From positions 1 to 64,000 of the forward strand of contig CAKTYZ010000005.1 of the NCBI GenBank assembly GCA_934635225.1: a DNA stretch of 64,000 bases. Direction: 5' to 3'. This DNA comes from an uncultured Kiritimatiellota bacterium (GTDB lineage Bacteria > Verrucomicrobiota > Kiritimatiellia > RFP12 > UBA1067). Position 1 is the first letter of the stretch, and each line of letters starts with the position of its first letter. Under the pieces are notes generated by a model, which was not told the origin of the DNA, made no database searches, and saw nothing but the letters and a program-made list of their open reading frames with translations. Of the stretch, positions 24,144 to 33,685 are shown piece after piece. Both the position numbers and the translations under genes were made by a program.

Positions 24144-24156
24144 GTCAGGCGAAGCC

Positions 24157-24984
24157 TCATAAGTCGTGAACGAATCCCAACACGCCACAATCAGGCCCCA
24201 CCCAATAGGAACCTTCAATCGCCGCATGAACGTACCGCTTCGCGCCTGCGACCGCCTCGGAGGCTGAATGTCCGCGAGCCAATTCGGCCGCCAGCGCCGC
24301 CGCCAGCGAACAACCTGTGCCATGGGTCGAAACGGGATCTGAAACCCACGGAAGCGCAAACGTGCGGACCTCATTCCCGTCGAACAGGACATCGACAGCG
24401 GACGATTCCGCCCCATGCCCACCTTTCACAAGGACGCTGCAGCCGTATGTCTCGTGAATCTGCCGCGCCAACTCTTCCGCATGCGCCGCGTTTCCCGCAC
24501 GCCTCGCGTTCGGGTCGCCGACAACGCCCCCGCACAGGGCCTCCGCTTCCGGCAGATTCGGCGTAATCAACGTCGCCAACGGCAACAGCCGCGCACAAAT
24601 CGCCTGCATGGCGGATTCCGGAACAAGTCGTACGCCGCTCGTCGCAACCATCACAGGGTCAATGACTTTCGCGATTTCGGGATGCGCCATAAGTCGGTCA
24701 GCGACAACCTCAATGACCGCCGGATCCGCCAACATCCCCGTCTTGAGCGCACGAATCGCGTAAACGCCGAGAACGGCATCAAGTTGCGCGGCCACGAAAT
24801 CCGCCGGAACGCCGTGAATCGCCGATACGCCAAACGGATTTTGGGCCGTGAGCGCGGCGAAGACCGTGCACCCATGAAGACCGTAAGCATGGAACGCGCG
24901 AAGGTCAGCCTGAACACCGGCATTGCCACCAGAGTCCGAACCTGCGATGGTCAGACAACAGGAAACGATTTCTTGCGACTTCAT
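24157..24984 (-). CDS. thiD: Hydroxymethylpyrimidine/phosphomethylpyrimidine kinase
   Basis: The 275-residue ribokinase-fold enzyme phosphorylates HMP for thiamine synthesis or salvage. Diagnostic segments are TIAGSDSGGNAGVQADLRAF, LKTGMLAD, VIDPVMVATSG, ITPNLPEAEAL, VLVKGGHG and the anion hole STHGTGCSLAAALA. It stands alone, with no thiE or thiC nearby. No THI box riboswitch was found upstream. Confidence 0.94.
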   Translation of the reverse strand: MKSQEIVSCCLTIAGSDSGGNAGVQADLRAFHAYGLHGCTVFAALTAQNPFGVSAIHGVPADFVAAQLDAVLGVYAIRALKTGMLADPAVIEVVADRLMAHPEIAKVIDPVMVATSGVRLVPESAMQAICARLLPLATLITPNLPEAEALCGGVVGDPNARRAGNAAHAEELARQIHETYGCSVLVKGGHGAESSAVDVLFDGNEVRTFALPWVSDPVSTHGTGCSLAAALAAELARGHSASEAVAGAKRYVHAAIEGSYWVGPDCGVLGFVHDL

Positions 24985-25040
24985 TCAATTCCTCATTCAA
25001 CATCCATTCGATACCGTTGCAATATCCCTGCAACATGGAT

Positions 25041-25046
25041 ATTATA
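25041..25046 (-). promoter_or_regulatory. -10 box of thiD
   Basis: GCTATAATATCC lies about 56 nt before the thiD ATG. The leader between them holds a short inverted repeat (AATATCC...GGATATT around 25019-25043). Confidence 0.4.
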
Positions 25047-25078
25047 GCATTTTCGGCGTTTGAAGTCGCACGAGACAC

Positions 25079-26761
25079 CTATTCCCAGTCGTAGTCCGCG
25101 CGGCTTTCGTCGCCGAACAGCCACAAACGCGGTCGCGGCGTCTCAAGCCAGTCAAGCGGCTCACCGGTCGCCATCGGGCGTGAGGCCTTTTTCCAAGCCA
25201 TCCCAAGCGCATGGACGATCTTCGGATCGGTCGCAAGCTGACGTTTCCAACTGATGAAAAGCGCGGTGCCGCTGCGCGTGACAAGGTCGAGCCACCGTCG
25301 ATTCAATCGCCACGGCACATCACCCTCTTTCACAAGACCGACGCAGTCACCGTCATTCAGATAGAAAATGCCATTATGAATGGCGCGCATTCCCAATGTG
25401 TTGGGGCCCATCTTACGCGTCCGCGCCCACTCCCGTCCGCTCGTATCGTCGCCTGTACGTTGCAGTTCGAAAAGGCCAGCGGCAAAGTGGTCGATTGCAT
25501 TGCACCCGACGATCAGCATCCGACTGCCCGCCGCCTCACGCATCGTCCGATAGAGTTCGAGAATGACTTCAGCCGTCGTATGCGAGCGGTCACGCCAAGC
25601 GGGGAGCGGCTTCTTGACAGGAGAATCTTCGAGTTCATAGCCCCAGACGTCGTTCCAGTCGTACGTAATGAAGTCGATTTTGACGAGTTCCATCCCCCAT
25701 TCGACGAAACGGGCCATTTCCTCCCGAATGCGATGCTTCCATTTTGGGTCGGTTGGATCAACGGGCAGGGCCGTCCTTCCTTCGTCTGGCATGAGTGGAC
25801 GATACCAAAGGCCTGGATGCGCCCGAAGTGCCTTCACTTGCCGCGCAAATTCAGCCATTGGCATCCCCCAACGCGCGTTGACAGTCCCCCATTGTCCGCC
25901 CGGCTTCGACGGATCGCCGCCGCGATGGCGGGCATTCTGCCAACCGTCATCCACAACCATGAAGGGGCGGTTCGTCACAGGATCGCCGGGCAACGCGTCC
26001 ATCGCCTCGAGCAAGAACTTTGCATCGGCAAGGAAGTTTGTCGCGGTGTTGTGTCCGTACGCGCAGTACCAGTCGTTATAGCCGTAGACAGGTGCGGCGG
26101 CCAGGCGTGGCGTCGGGCACATTGCGCGACAGAACGCACGCCCCGCCGCAAACGCCGATTCGCCCGCCCGCCCTCGGCGCGAGACAAGCGTGCAAAGCGC
26201 AAGTTCACGGCCCCCAAGCTCGACGGGCGCAGACCCGGCCCGAACATCCAATGTCAACTCAAGGCAATCTGCACGAACCCGCCAGCAGACAAAGGCGTTC
26301 GGCTGAACCTTCACGCCGTAGCCATCCGTGCGCAATCCATCTGTCGTAAGTACATACCACGCATGAGTTCCGCCACGTGGCGCGCTCGTCGCGTCGAGTT
26401 TCCGCCAGGCGCTGTCACCGTAAGTTCGTTCCCACATGCCGCCGAACGCCTTGGTCGTCGTGCCAAGATCACACCGCCAGACAAGCGTGATGCGCGAAGC
26501 CGTTCCGCCGCGCAGAATCAACGTGCCATCGGCATTGCGCACAATGCGTCCTTTCTTGTCCAAGCGACCGTCGATCAGGACTTCCGTCGGTTCAGCCAGA
26601 GGAACGAAGTCCATTGCCCGAACAAATCCGGCCGCAAGGACAAGAACGACGCATCCGATTCCCTTGCCAGACAGCCCTCCGCACCTCGGCTTCGGCGCGA
26701 AGGATCTTCCTTCACCATGCCCTCTGTTCGGATTGCCTTCAAGTGCGTTTCGCTTTGTCAT
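25079..26761 (-). CDS. Alpha-galactosidase-like glycoside hydrolase (clan GH-D, GH27/36-like)
   Basis: The ATG at 26761 is preceded by AAGGAA at good spacing; the 560-residue product then begins MTKRNALEGNPNRGHGE and reaches a hydrophobic export helix near residues 30-50 (GIGCVVLVLAAGFVRA). The catalytic barrel has NDWYCAYG, MVVDDGWQ, the nucleophile Asp in LVKIDFITYDWND, a GCNA step and the acid/base Asp in QRTGDDTSG. These are the order and spacing of GH27/36 melibiases. The N-terminal 200 residues are beta-rich. It follows the GH5 gene with slight overlap of control elements and belongs to the LamG-GH5 locus. Confidence 0.75.
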   Translation of the reverse strand: MTKRNALEGNPNRGHGEGRSFAPKPRCGGLSGKGIGCVVLVLAAGFVRAMDFVPLAEPTEVLIDGRLDKKGRIVRNADGTLILRGGTASRITLVWRCDLGTTTKAFGGMWERTYGDSAWRKLDATSAPRGGTHAWYVLTTDGLRTDGYGVKVQPNAFVCWRVRADCLELTLDVRAGSAPVELGGRELALCTLVSRRGRAGESAFAAGRAFCRAMCPTPRLAAAPVYGYNDWYCAYGHNTATNFLADAKFLLEAMDALPGDPVTNRPFMVVDDGWQNARHRGGDPSKPGGQWGTVNARWGMPMAEFARQVKALRAHPGLWYRPLMPDEGRTALPVDPTDPKWKHRIREEMARFVEWGMELVKIDFITYDWNDVWGYELEDSPVKKPLPAWRDRSHTTAEVILELYRTMREAAGSRMLIVGCNAIDHFAAGLFELQRTGDDTSGREWARTRKMGPNTLGMRAIHNGIFYLNDGDCVGLVKEGDVPWRLNRRWLDLVTRSGTALFISWKRQLATDPKIVHALGMAWKKASRPMATGEPLDWLETPRPRLWLFGDESRADYDWE

Positions 26762-26772
26762 GGGATGTTCCT

Positions 26773-28326
26773 TCAATACCGTTGCAAGAGTTCCAGCATC
26801 TTCCGGTCAAGCCGATGTCCGTCGCAATCTTCGTATTTGACATCCGCACGATTCGAGTCAAGGATGCCAAACGTGCCACGCCAGTTCCAGAGCGCCCAGC
26901 TCCAGCCACGCTCCTTCAACAGCCGAAGATTATCCTCCATCCATGCAAGGGCAACGTCGTGGGGACAGGCCCTGAACGCGCCAAACTCACCCATCATGAC
27001 GAACGTTCCCTGCGCGGCGAGATCGTCCCATGGCTTGAAGTTGTTGCGGTAAAGCCATTCAAGCCCGGTTTCGGCATATCGGCGCGGCGTCTTGTCCGCC
27101 GGCTTTTCCGCGACGAACGGACATGGCGCGTCAAAACCAGCGAACCGTTGCGCAAACCTCCGAGCAGGAGCGAAACGCGGCAGGATGCGCAAGAGAGCCT
27201 CCCGTCCGTCAGGTGCCGTGAAGCGCACGCCCGTCAGATGGCACCAGTCGCCGGCCGCAAGGCTGATCTCCAGTCGGTTTACGGCCCGCGCCACGCGCAC
27301 CGTCTCCACCCCCAGATAGTCACCTTGCAGGATCTTCCATTTCGGATGCTCCGCAACCGACCGCCATTTCGGGCTCCCCTTTTCGGGTCGAAAGGTGAAG
27401 TCCTTGACAACTTCTCCGTCGCCCGATACGCGCACGGTCACTTTCTCGCTCACTCCGCCAAAATAGAGGGCGACTTCGCCAGGCGGCACGTCCTCGACGA
27501 CGAGCGGCGTACGCAGGTTCGGCTTTCCGGGGCCCGCGAGAATGCCCATCGGCGCGTCCTCCGAGAGCGGCCAGACAGGCGGCAGGGAAGTCGTCAGGCC
27601 CGCGCACCATGGCGCGCCGAAGTGCGAGACGGACATCGGCCTGTAGCCCCGCATCGCCTGTGCGACGCCGCGTTCGCCTGCAAGCGCAAAGGTCGGCTCG
27701 TTGCCACCGTCGCGTCCGTCCGAAAAGACGAGTCGATTGGGGTCTTCTGCGCGAATGGCCTCCAGCGCCTTGCGGATCGCCGAGACGTATTTCGCCTCAG
27801 GGATCTTTGGTGGTTCGTTCACGAGGTCGAACGAGACGCGACGATTCGGCCAGCGTTTCCACCGTCGGGCGAAAAGACCCCAATATCGGGCAAACACCGC
27901 CTGTGCCGCCGCGTCTTCAAACAGGTTGGCAGGTTCCTTTCCCGTCGGGTTTACGCAATAACCGGGCGCACGGTGCAGGCAGACCTGCACATGGACATCG
28001 TATTTCTCACCCCATTCGATAGCCTGATCGACAGCCTTCAGACGGTTCTCGTCAATCTCGTTCCAGTTGCCGCCATGCGTGAAGTAACGATAGTCAATCG
28101 GCAAGCGCACGAAGTTGAAGCCCCATTCGCGAATCTTCCGAAAATCCCATTCCTGATAGGCGGGCGTCGGATCGCTCGTCGGCCAGACAAACATCTCCTG
28201 CAGATTGAAGCCTCGCCATCGTTCGGACGGGCATCCGCCTGCGCGGCGCGAATCGTCGGGCGATGATTCACGCAGACACCCGGATAACGCAATCAGGCAG
28301 ACGGACGTCCAAAATGCTCGCTTCAT
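26773..28326 (-). CDS. GH5-family endoglycosidase lipoprotein with an inserted beta domain
   Basis: The 517-residue protein has a lipobox signal (LIALSGC). The GH5 barrel shows WGFNFVRLPIDY, the conserved Asn-Glu acid/base in FDLVNEPP (Glu171), and the nucleophile in VMMGEFGA (Glu447), then SWALWNWRGTFG. Between the two catalytic Glu residues, about 100 residues (roughly 272-375) form an unrelated-looking beta-strand-rich block that interrupts the usual spacing. Endo-glucanase, mannanase or related activity is inferred. It sits between the LamG gene and the alpha-galactosidase-like gene. Confidence 0.82.
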   Translation of the reverse strand: MKRAFWTSVCLIALSGCLRESSPDDSRRAGGCPSERWRGFNLQEMFVWPTSDPTPAYQEWDFRKIREWGFNFVRLPIDYRYFTHGGNWNEIDENRLKAVDQAIEWGEKYDVHVQVCLHRAPGYCVNPTGKEPANLFEDAAAQAVFARYWGLFARRWKRWPNRRVSFDLVNEPPKIPEAKYVSAIRKALEAIRAEDPNRLVFSDGRDGGNEPTFALAGERGVAQAMRGYRPMSVSHFGAPWCAGLTTSLPPVWPLSEDAPMGILAGPGKPNLRTPLVVEDVPPGEVALYFGGVSEKVTVRVSGDGEVVKDFTFRPEKGSPKWRSVAEHPKWKILQGDYLGVETVRVARAVNRLEISLAAGDWCHLTGVRFTAPDGREALLRILPRFAPARRFAQRFAGFDAPCPFVAEKPADKTPRRYAETGLEWLYRNNFKPWDDLAAQGTFVMMGEFGAFRACPHDVALAWMEDNLRLLKERGWSWALWNWRGTFGILDSNRADVKYEDCDGHRLDRKMLELLQRY

Positions 28327-28338
28327 GTTTCGTTCCTC

Positions 28339-30537
28339 TCAGCGAATGAACATGACGGAACCGGCACGTCGCGCACGCAGAAAGTCGTCAAGGCCCTTTT
28401 CGCCGTCCCAGACGATGATCTCGTCAAACCATCCCGCCGAACCGCCGCCCACATAAAAGCGCGAAACGCCAGACGCAACTGCAAGCGCGCCATCCAACAT
28501 CGTCTCGGAGACTTTCACATAATCGCGATAAAGCGTGACGACGGTGTTCGCGTCGACCGTTTTGAAGTTCGCCGCATAGTGATGCCACCGCCCGTCGAGA
28601 CTGTCCGCCGGATAGGTCGCGACAACCGCATTTGCCCTCGTCTCGGTCGAGGCGACGAGTTCCAGCGTCTTCCCCGTCGAATCCGTGCGAAGGCCCCAGA
28701 CGAAGTCATTGACGTTCGTGTTGTTCACATGTCGCATGACGCCCGCCGTCGCCTTTGTGGCAGAGGCACAGAAGAAGAATTCGAGCGTAAAGTCCGCGCG
28801 GTCCAGAATGCTTGCCGACTCGTAGGCGAGATAGCGGTTGTCATAGCGAAGGGAACGTGCGTTCGACTCTCGGACGATCCGCCCCTTCGCGTCCACGAGC
28901 GACTTGCCCGGCACTCGCGCCGAGAGCGTCGGCGGATTTGCCGCGTTGTTCGTCCATCCGCCGCCGAACAATCGCGCGTTCACGCTGGAGTCGAGCACAT
29001 TCTCCTCGTAGGTCAAGTGAATGAGCTTGCCGTTCGCATACGGAACGGTTGTCAGAAACTCAGCGGGCTTCAGCGCGCGTCGCGTGATGCGGACCTCGTC
29101 AATTGCGCCACGTGCGATCTGGTACTTGCCGCTCGTGTCCCACATGTTGCCGGCGATGGTCGTTTGATATGTCGCAGCCGTCGCAAGCGAGCCGACGGTG
29201 CCCTCCCATTCGGACGTGCCATCAATGTAGACGCGCATCCTTCCGGCATTCTTGCCGTAAACGAGCGCGACATGATGCCAAGTCCCATCGACGACGGACG
29301 ACCCGACCGCGAACCGCGTGTTGTTCGGGAAATAACCCGAAAGCTTGCCATCGCCGCGCATGACTCGCAGTTTCCATGTCGGTGCGCAGAAGAGATACGC
29401 GCAGTCACCACTGCTTTCCGACTCTTCTCCGAGGTCGTCGATCTTGAAGAAAATCTCGGCCGTGAAGTCGTTGTCCGAGACGCGGTTCGCGCGGTCATCG
29501 AACGAGAGACGTCCGGTGAAATAGGCACTTTCGGCGTTCGTCGCCAGACTCAACGCCGCCGTGTTGCCTGTGTCTGTCACTGCCCAGGCGTTTGCGCGCA
29601 CGACCGTGCCGGGCACGTCATCTGAAAGCCCCGTATCCCCTTTCAGGATCGCGCTAACTGAGTTCGGTGATTCGCCTGGCGCCTTGTTGGCGACGGAACG
29701 AGAGGAGAAGTCAAGGTAAAGGGCCGTGTCGGCGGCGGCGTTCGGGGAAATCTCACGTGCGCTCAGGAACTCCGTCGGTTCGAGCACGGCATCCGACAAC
29801 CGCACTTCATCAATCAAGCCAGGGAAATCGCCGCCGATGAGAAGCGGATATCCGTCCGCGTAATGTATGGGTCCTGACATCTTGCACGTGCCGATTGGAA
29901 GACAATCCGCAAAGCACTGCGCTTGCCAGACTCCAGCCACCTCACAGACGCGCACAGCCACATGATGCCACTGACCATCCGCCAGACTGTCTGCAGCACA
30001 GTCCGCAGACGCATTCAGTGTTCCTGACGCGTCATGAAAGCGGAGCGAGAGCGAAGGACGCGGCGAATTCTCGGAAGTCTGATGAAGCCGCAGGTAGAAA
30101 GCCTCCGATGACTTGCCGTTCCGCATGCCGACAAGCGGTTTCCAGCTCGGCAGTCCGGCCCCTTCATACTTAAAGAAGAATTCAAGCGTAAACGTTTGCG
30201 GACGCAAAGACACATCGGAAGCGACCTCTACGCGCCCGACGTTGCCATTTCCATCAGAAAGACGAAGTGCGCGGATGTTTTCGTACGACCAACCAGCCGA
30301 CGGATTCCAGACAGCCAGACCCCCGAATGCGTCCGTCTGCTGCGGGAATCCTTCGCCCTTGACCGAAACGGCCGTACCCGGAAATTTCGTCACATCGACT
30401 TCGTTCACAAACGTCGTGGCGACGCTTTCGGGCGCACCATCCTCAAACCGCCACCAGGCGACCGTATCGGCAAAGAGCATTTCAGACGTGGCGACCGCAA
30501 CAGCGATGCATGACAATCTTCCAATCATGTTGTTCAT
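28339..30537 (-). CDS. Large secreted protein with three LamG (concanavalin-like) domains
   Basis: From the ATG at 30537 (MNNMIGRLSCIAVAVATSEMLFA, signal peptide; ribosome-binding site AGGAAGG) the 732-residue protein repeats the LamG pattern three times. Each copy has WWRFED- or YLDF-like openings, FTLEFFFK or FTAEIFFK, a DGQWHHVAVR/GTWHHVALVY strand, a CxxxxxG or YIDGT hairpin, and IDEVRLSD/IDEVRITR. The C-terminus ends RAGSVMFIR, related to the tails of two other giant secreted proteins in this window. It likely binds glycans at the cell surface. It is divergent from a XylR-type regulator. Confidence 0.82.
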   Translation of the reverse strand: MNNMIGRLSCIAVAVATSEMLFADTVAWWRFEDGAPESVATTFVNEVDVTKFPGTAVSVKGEGFPQQTDAFGGLAVWNPSAGWSYENIRALRLSDGNGNVGRVEVASDVSLRPQTFTLEFFFKYEGAGLPSWKPLVGMRNGKSSEAFYLRLHQTSENSPRPSLSLRFHDASGTLNASADCAADSLADGQWHHVAVRVCEVAGVWQAQCFADCLPIGTCKMSGPIHYADGYPLLIGGDFPGLIDEVRLSDAVLEPTEFLSAREISPNAAADTALYLDFSSRSVANKAPGESPNSVSAILKGDTGLSDDVPGTVVRANAWAVTDTGNTAALSLATNAESAYFTGRLSFDDRANRVSDNDFTAEIFFKIDDLGEESESSGDCAYLFCAPTWKLRVMRGDGKLSGYFPNNTRFAVGSSVVDGTWHHVALVYGKNAGRMRVYIDGTSEWEGTVGSLATAATYQTTIAGNMWDTSGKYQIARGAIDEVRITRRALKPAEFLTTVPYANGKLIHLTYEENVLDSSVNARLFGGGWTNNAANPPTLSARVPGKSLVDAKGRIVRESNARSLRYDNRYLAYESASILDRADFTLEFFFCASATKATAGVMRHVNNTNVNDFVWGLRTDSTGKTLELVASTETRANAVVATYPADSLDGRWHHYAANFKTVDANTVVTLYRDYVKVSETMLDGALAVASGVSRFYVGGGSAGWFDEIIVWDGEKGLDDFLRARRAGSVMFIR

Positions 30538-30671
30538 TACTTGCCTTCCTTTCGGATATTCAGAATGAAGCAATTTTACCAAATGAATCGCCCAAAAGGC
30601 AAGACGGTCCGTTATCGTACACAACAAGAGTTTATTATCAAATCACACAACACGAGGAAGGCATCATTTGC

Positions 30672-30677
30672 TATAAT
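30672..30677 (+). promoter_or_regulatory. -10 box seven bases before the XylR-like regulator
   Basis: GCTATAATGTCGGGC precedes the ATG at 30685. The 7-nt gap predicts a leaderless transcript. The 147-nt divergent region with the LamG gene is the likely operator zone. Confidence 0.6.
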
Positions 30678-30684
30678 GTCGGGC

Positions 30685-31857
30685 ATGAGGCAGATTCTCC
30701 ACAGGCATCCGCTCAGGCGGGTTCTGGTCGCAATCAACATCGGCGGCGCGTCCGGACGAGACGCGCTGTCGGGGTTCTTCCGTTTCGTCAACGCCGGGAA
30801 GCGCTGGCGACTGAGGCTTCTTGACAGCACATCCCGCCTTCACGAGACGCTGCTCCGCGAAACCACCGCTTGCTATGATGGCATCGCGACGGACTTCCCT
30901 GACGACGAGACGGTCGATTTGCTGTCCAGAAGCGGTCTCCCAATCGTCTTTACCCACTTTGAGAGCGAACGTCGGCAGGACTGCCCCTCGGCCTCGTTTG
31001 TGAGGCTTGATGACGAATGCGTCGGGCGGGCGGCGGCAGACTATTTCTTTGGCATTGGAAAATTCGGTTCCTTCGTTTTCGTCGCCGGTTCGCCAGGACG
31101 CGAGGAGTGGTCGATTCGACGCGAACGCGGCTTCCGCACCGCTCTCGGCGAACGCCGCGCCTCCTGCCGCACGCTCGTCCTGCCGCCTGACGCCAATGTG
31201 CGCGAGAGTACCGCGTTCGCCAAGTCCCTTCTGAGGCTTCCGGCTCCCGTAGCCGTTTTCGCGGACTGGGACAACGCCGCCTTTCGCACGCTTGAAATCT
31301 GCCAAGAAGCTGACATTGATGTCCCGGGGCGCGTTTCGATCCTCGGCACGGACAACGACGAGATCCTCTGCCGCGGCATTGAGCCGTCGCTCTCCAGCAT
31401 CCTCCCCGATCACGACTGCCTCGGTTTCAGCGCCGCCGGCGAACTCGAACGGCTCATGAACGGCGGCAAGCCACGTCTGCTCGTCCTCAAGGCCGCCGTC
31501 CGCGAGATCCTGACGCGTGACTCCACGCGGACGCCACAGCCCGCCGAACATCTTATCCGCATGGCAAAGCACTTCATCACGGCCAATGACACGAAACGCC
31601 TCACGCCGGCGGAAGTCGTCGCGCATCTGGGCGTTTCGCGCTCGCTCGCAGACCTGCGCTTCCGCGAACTGGCGGGCCGGACTATCAGCGAAACCATCGC
31701 CGCCGCCCGCATCGGCGCGGTCAAGCGCAAGCTGATGTCATCGCGCATGACCGTCACCGAGGTCGCGCACGCCTGCGGCTTCCCAAGCACGCCGTCTCTC
31801 GTGCGCTACTTCAAGCGCGAGACGGGATTGACGCCCGAAGCCTGGCGCAAGCGATGA
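30685..31857 (+). CDS. XylR-type AraC-family regulator with sugar-binding-protein-like domain
   Basis: The ATG at 30685 is set by the TATAAT seven bases upstream. The 390-residue protein starts MRQILHRHPLRRVLVAINIGG. Its N-terminal 270 residues form a LacI/PurR-like ligand domain (VLVAINIGGASGRDALSG, FGSFVFVAGSPGREEW, SILGTDNDEILCRGIEPSLSS, quoted in parts). The last 100 residues are an AraC double helix-turn-helix (VVAHLGVSRSLADLRFREL and MTVTEVAHACGFPSTPSLVR). It is one of only two plus-strand genes and points away from the LamG-GH5-alpha-galactosidase genes it probably controls. Confidence 0.9.
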   Translation: MRQILHRHPLRRVLVAINIGGASGRDALSGFFRFVNAGKRWRLRLLDSTSRLHETLLRETTACYDGIATDFPDDETVDLLSRSGLPIVFTHFESERRQDCPSASFVRLDDECVGRAAADYFFGIGKFGSFVFVAGSPGREEWSIRRERGFRTALGERRASCRTLVLPPDANVRESTAFAKSLLRLPAPVAVFADWDNAAFRTLEICQEADIDVPGRVSILGTDNDEILCRGIEPSLSSILPDHDCLGFSAAGELERLMNGGKPRLLVLKAAVREILTRDSTRTPQPAEHLIRMAKHFITANDTKRLTPAEVVAHLGVSRSLADLRFRELAGRTISETIAAARIGAVKRKLMSSRMTVTEVAHACGFPSTPSLVRYFKRETGLTPEAWRKR

Positions 31858-31890
31858 CCAGGCTGCACCTCCCGACATTTGGACGCCTCT

Positions 31891-32349
31891 TCACGACGGT
31901 CCGCCCGTCCGGTCGGCATCTTCGGCAATTGCGGTGCGGCGTTCGCGAAAGATCCAGCCGAAAACCTCAAGTCCGATCAGGGACAGCACGGTCGTCGCGA
32001 CGCTGACGGCGTAGAGTCCTGAGGCGACCGCCATGCCGATGCCGGCGGCAACCCAGATGCCCGCCGCCGTCGTCAGCCCATGGACGGCGTGCTTGTTGAC
32101 CATAATCGCGCCCGCGCCGATGAAGCCGATGCCACTGACGATCTGGGCCGCGACACGCGAAGGATCCCCTTGCCCGTCGAATCCGTAGCGCGAGACGATC
32201 ACCATGAGCGCCGCACCGATGGCAACCAGCAGATGCGTGCGCGTACCCGCGACCTTGGCACGGTATTCGCGCTCGGCTCCGATCAGTCCGCCCAGAAATC
32301 CCGCCAGCAGGAGCCGCAGGACCAACACATGCGTTTCAGTCATTTGCAT
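31891..32349 (-). CDS. MgtC/SapB-family membrane protein
   Basis: The 152-residue protein has four to five membrane segments, with the signature FLGGLIGAEREYRAKVAGTRTHLLV, IGFIGAGAIM and TTAAGIWVAAGIGMAVASG. This short form lacks the C-terminal ACT-like domain of MgtC. Members are linked to magnesium homeostasis and ATPase control. It starts 18 nt after folC on the same strand. Confidence 0.9.
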   Translation of the reverse strand: MQMTETHVLVLRLLLAGFLGGLIGAEREYRAKVAGTRTHLLVAIGAALMVIVSRYGFDGQGDPSRVAAQIVSGIGFIGAGAIMVNKHAVHGLTTAAGIWVAAGIGMAVASGLYAVSVATTVLSLIGLEVFGWIFRERRTAIAEDADRTGGPS

Positions 32350-32367
32350 AAGACGTTTCCTTTCAAA

Positions 32368-33681
32368 TCAATGCCGACCGCCCGGCGGAGAGAGAAGCTC
32401 TGAGGGATCGAATCGAGCGGATGGCCACGGATAGGCGTTCAACGCGACCAAAGCCTCCCCAGCAAGAAAGAGGGAGCCGCAAACCAATGCGGCTGGAGCG
32501 GATGTCTCGCCAAAACCGCCCGAGGCGCGTACGCGCGCAAGCGCCTCTGTCAGCGACGCGCACGGCGCTGCCTCCAGACCCACGGCGCGCATCCGCATCG
32601 CAAGGTCCTCCGCCGCAAGCGAACGCGGATTGTTCGTCCGCACGGCATAGGCACGACGGACGAAGGGCGAAAGAATCTGAAGCACATCCACGACATCCTT
32701 GTCTCCGCAGGCTCCGAAGACAAGATCGAGCGCGCGCGACCGTTCCGAGAGTCCGGGGAAGCGCGCCAAGGAGTCCGCCAATGCGCGTGCGGCCGGCGGA
32801 TTGTGCGCACCGTCCACCAAGAACGCCCCAACACGCTGGAATCGCCCTGGCCAGACGACATGAGAGAGAGAAGCCGACGGGAGGAGTGACGTGACGGAGG
32901 TCGAAGAGGCGCGTGAGAAAAGAACCTTCAGCGCGGCAATCGCCGTGACGGCATTCTCGCGGTTGAATGCCCCAAGGAGCGGAAAGTCCGCCGGGATATC
33001 CGCCTCCGACGCGAGATCGGGCGCATAATGGAACGGCGCGTCTTTCGCGCGTGCCGCCGCACGAATGACGGAGACGACGGACGGCTCGTTCCGCGCCAGC
33101 ACGATCGGAACGCCGCGCTTGATGATGCCGGCCTTCTCTCCGGCGATCTTCTCGACCGTATCGCCAAGCCAGTCGCAGTGGTCAAGGCCGATTCTCGTTA
33201 TGACGCACAGCTCGGGTTCACAGACGTTCGTCGCGTCCAACCGCCCGCCCAACCCGCATTCCAACACCGCATGCGCCACGCGATTCTCCGCATAAAGGAG
33301 AAACGCGATCGCCGTCAACGCCTCGAAGAAGGTCAGAGAATCCACGCCCGAACCGACGGCTTCAGCCGTCTCGTGGACCTTGCGCGCCAGACGTTCCAAC
33401 GTCGCGTCATCAACAGGCACGCCATCCAGAAAGAAGCGCTCGTTGATCCGAACGAGATGCGGCGAGGTGTAGCGGCCGATGAGACCGTCCTTTCGCGCGC
33501 CCAGCACAGCGTCCAGAATCGCGCAGACCGCGCCTTTCCCGTTCGTCCCGGCGACATGAATCGCCTTGAACTGCCGTTGGGGATCCCCCAACGCCCGGCA
33601 AAGCGCGGTAATCGTCCCCAGCCCCGGTTTCATGCCGAAGCGCCGCCGCGCCGCCAATTCGGAAAGAAACGACACGCTCAT
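32368..33681 (-). CDS. folC: Folylpolyglutamate synthase/dihydrofolate synthase
   Basis: The 437-residue Mur-ligase-fold enzyme adds glutamate to folates. Visible signatures are FGMKPGLGTI, the P-loop HVAGTNGKGAVCAIL near residues 43-57, YTSPHLVRINERF, the GLGGRLDATN loop, ITRIGLDHCDWLG, and the C-terminal domain with VDGAHNPPAARAL. It follows the UbiA gene by 4 nt. Confidence 0.94.
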   Translation of the reverse strand: MSVSFLSELAARRRFGMKPGLGTITALCRALGDPQRQFKAIHVAGTNGKGAVCAILDAVLGARKDGLIGRYTSPHLVRINERFFLDGVPVDDATLERLARKVHETAEAVGSGVDSLTFFEALTAIAFLLYAENRVAHAVLECGLGGRLDATNVCEPELCVITRIGLDHCDWLGDTVEKIAGEKAGIIKRGVPIVLARNEPSVVSVIRAAARAKDAPFHYAPDLASEADIPADFPLLGAFNRENAVTAIAALKVLFSRASSTSVTSLLPSASLSHVVWPGRFQRVGAFLVDGAHNPPAARALADSLARFPGLSERSRALDLVFGACGDKDVVDVLQILSPFVRRAYAVRTNNPRSLAAEDLAMRMRAVGLEAAPCASLTEALARVRASGGFGETSAPAALVCGSLFLAGEALVALNAYPWPSARFDPSELLSPPGGRH

Positions 33682-33685
33682 GCCG

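Noticed and set aside
24985..25078. TPP riboswitch before thiD
   Set aside because: None of the conserved THI box segments are present; only a small inverted repeat is seen.
25211..28266. Two long plus-strand frames (613 and 550 codons) opposite the GH5 and alpha-galactosidase-like genes
   Set aside because: Both lie entirely across well-supported enzymes and carry no domain features.
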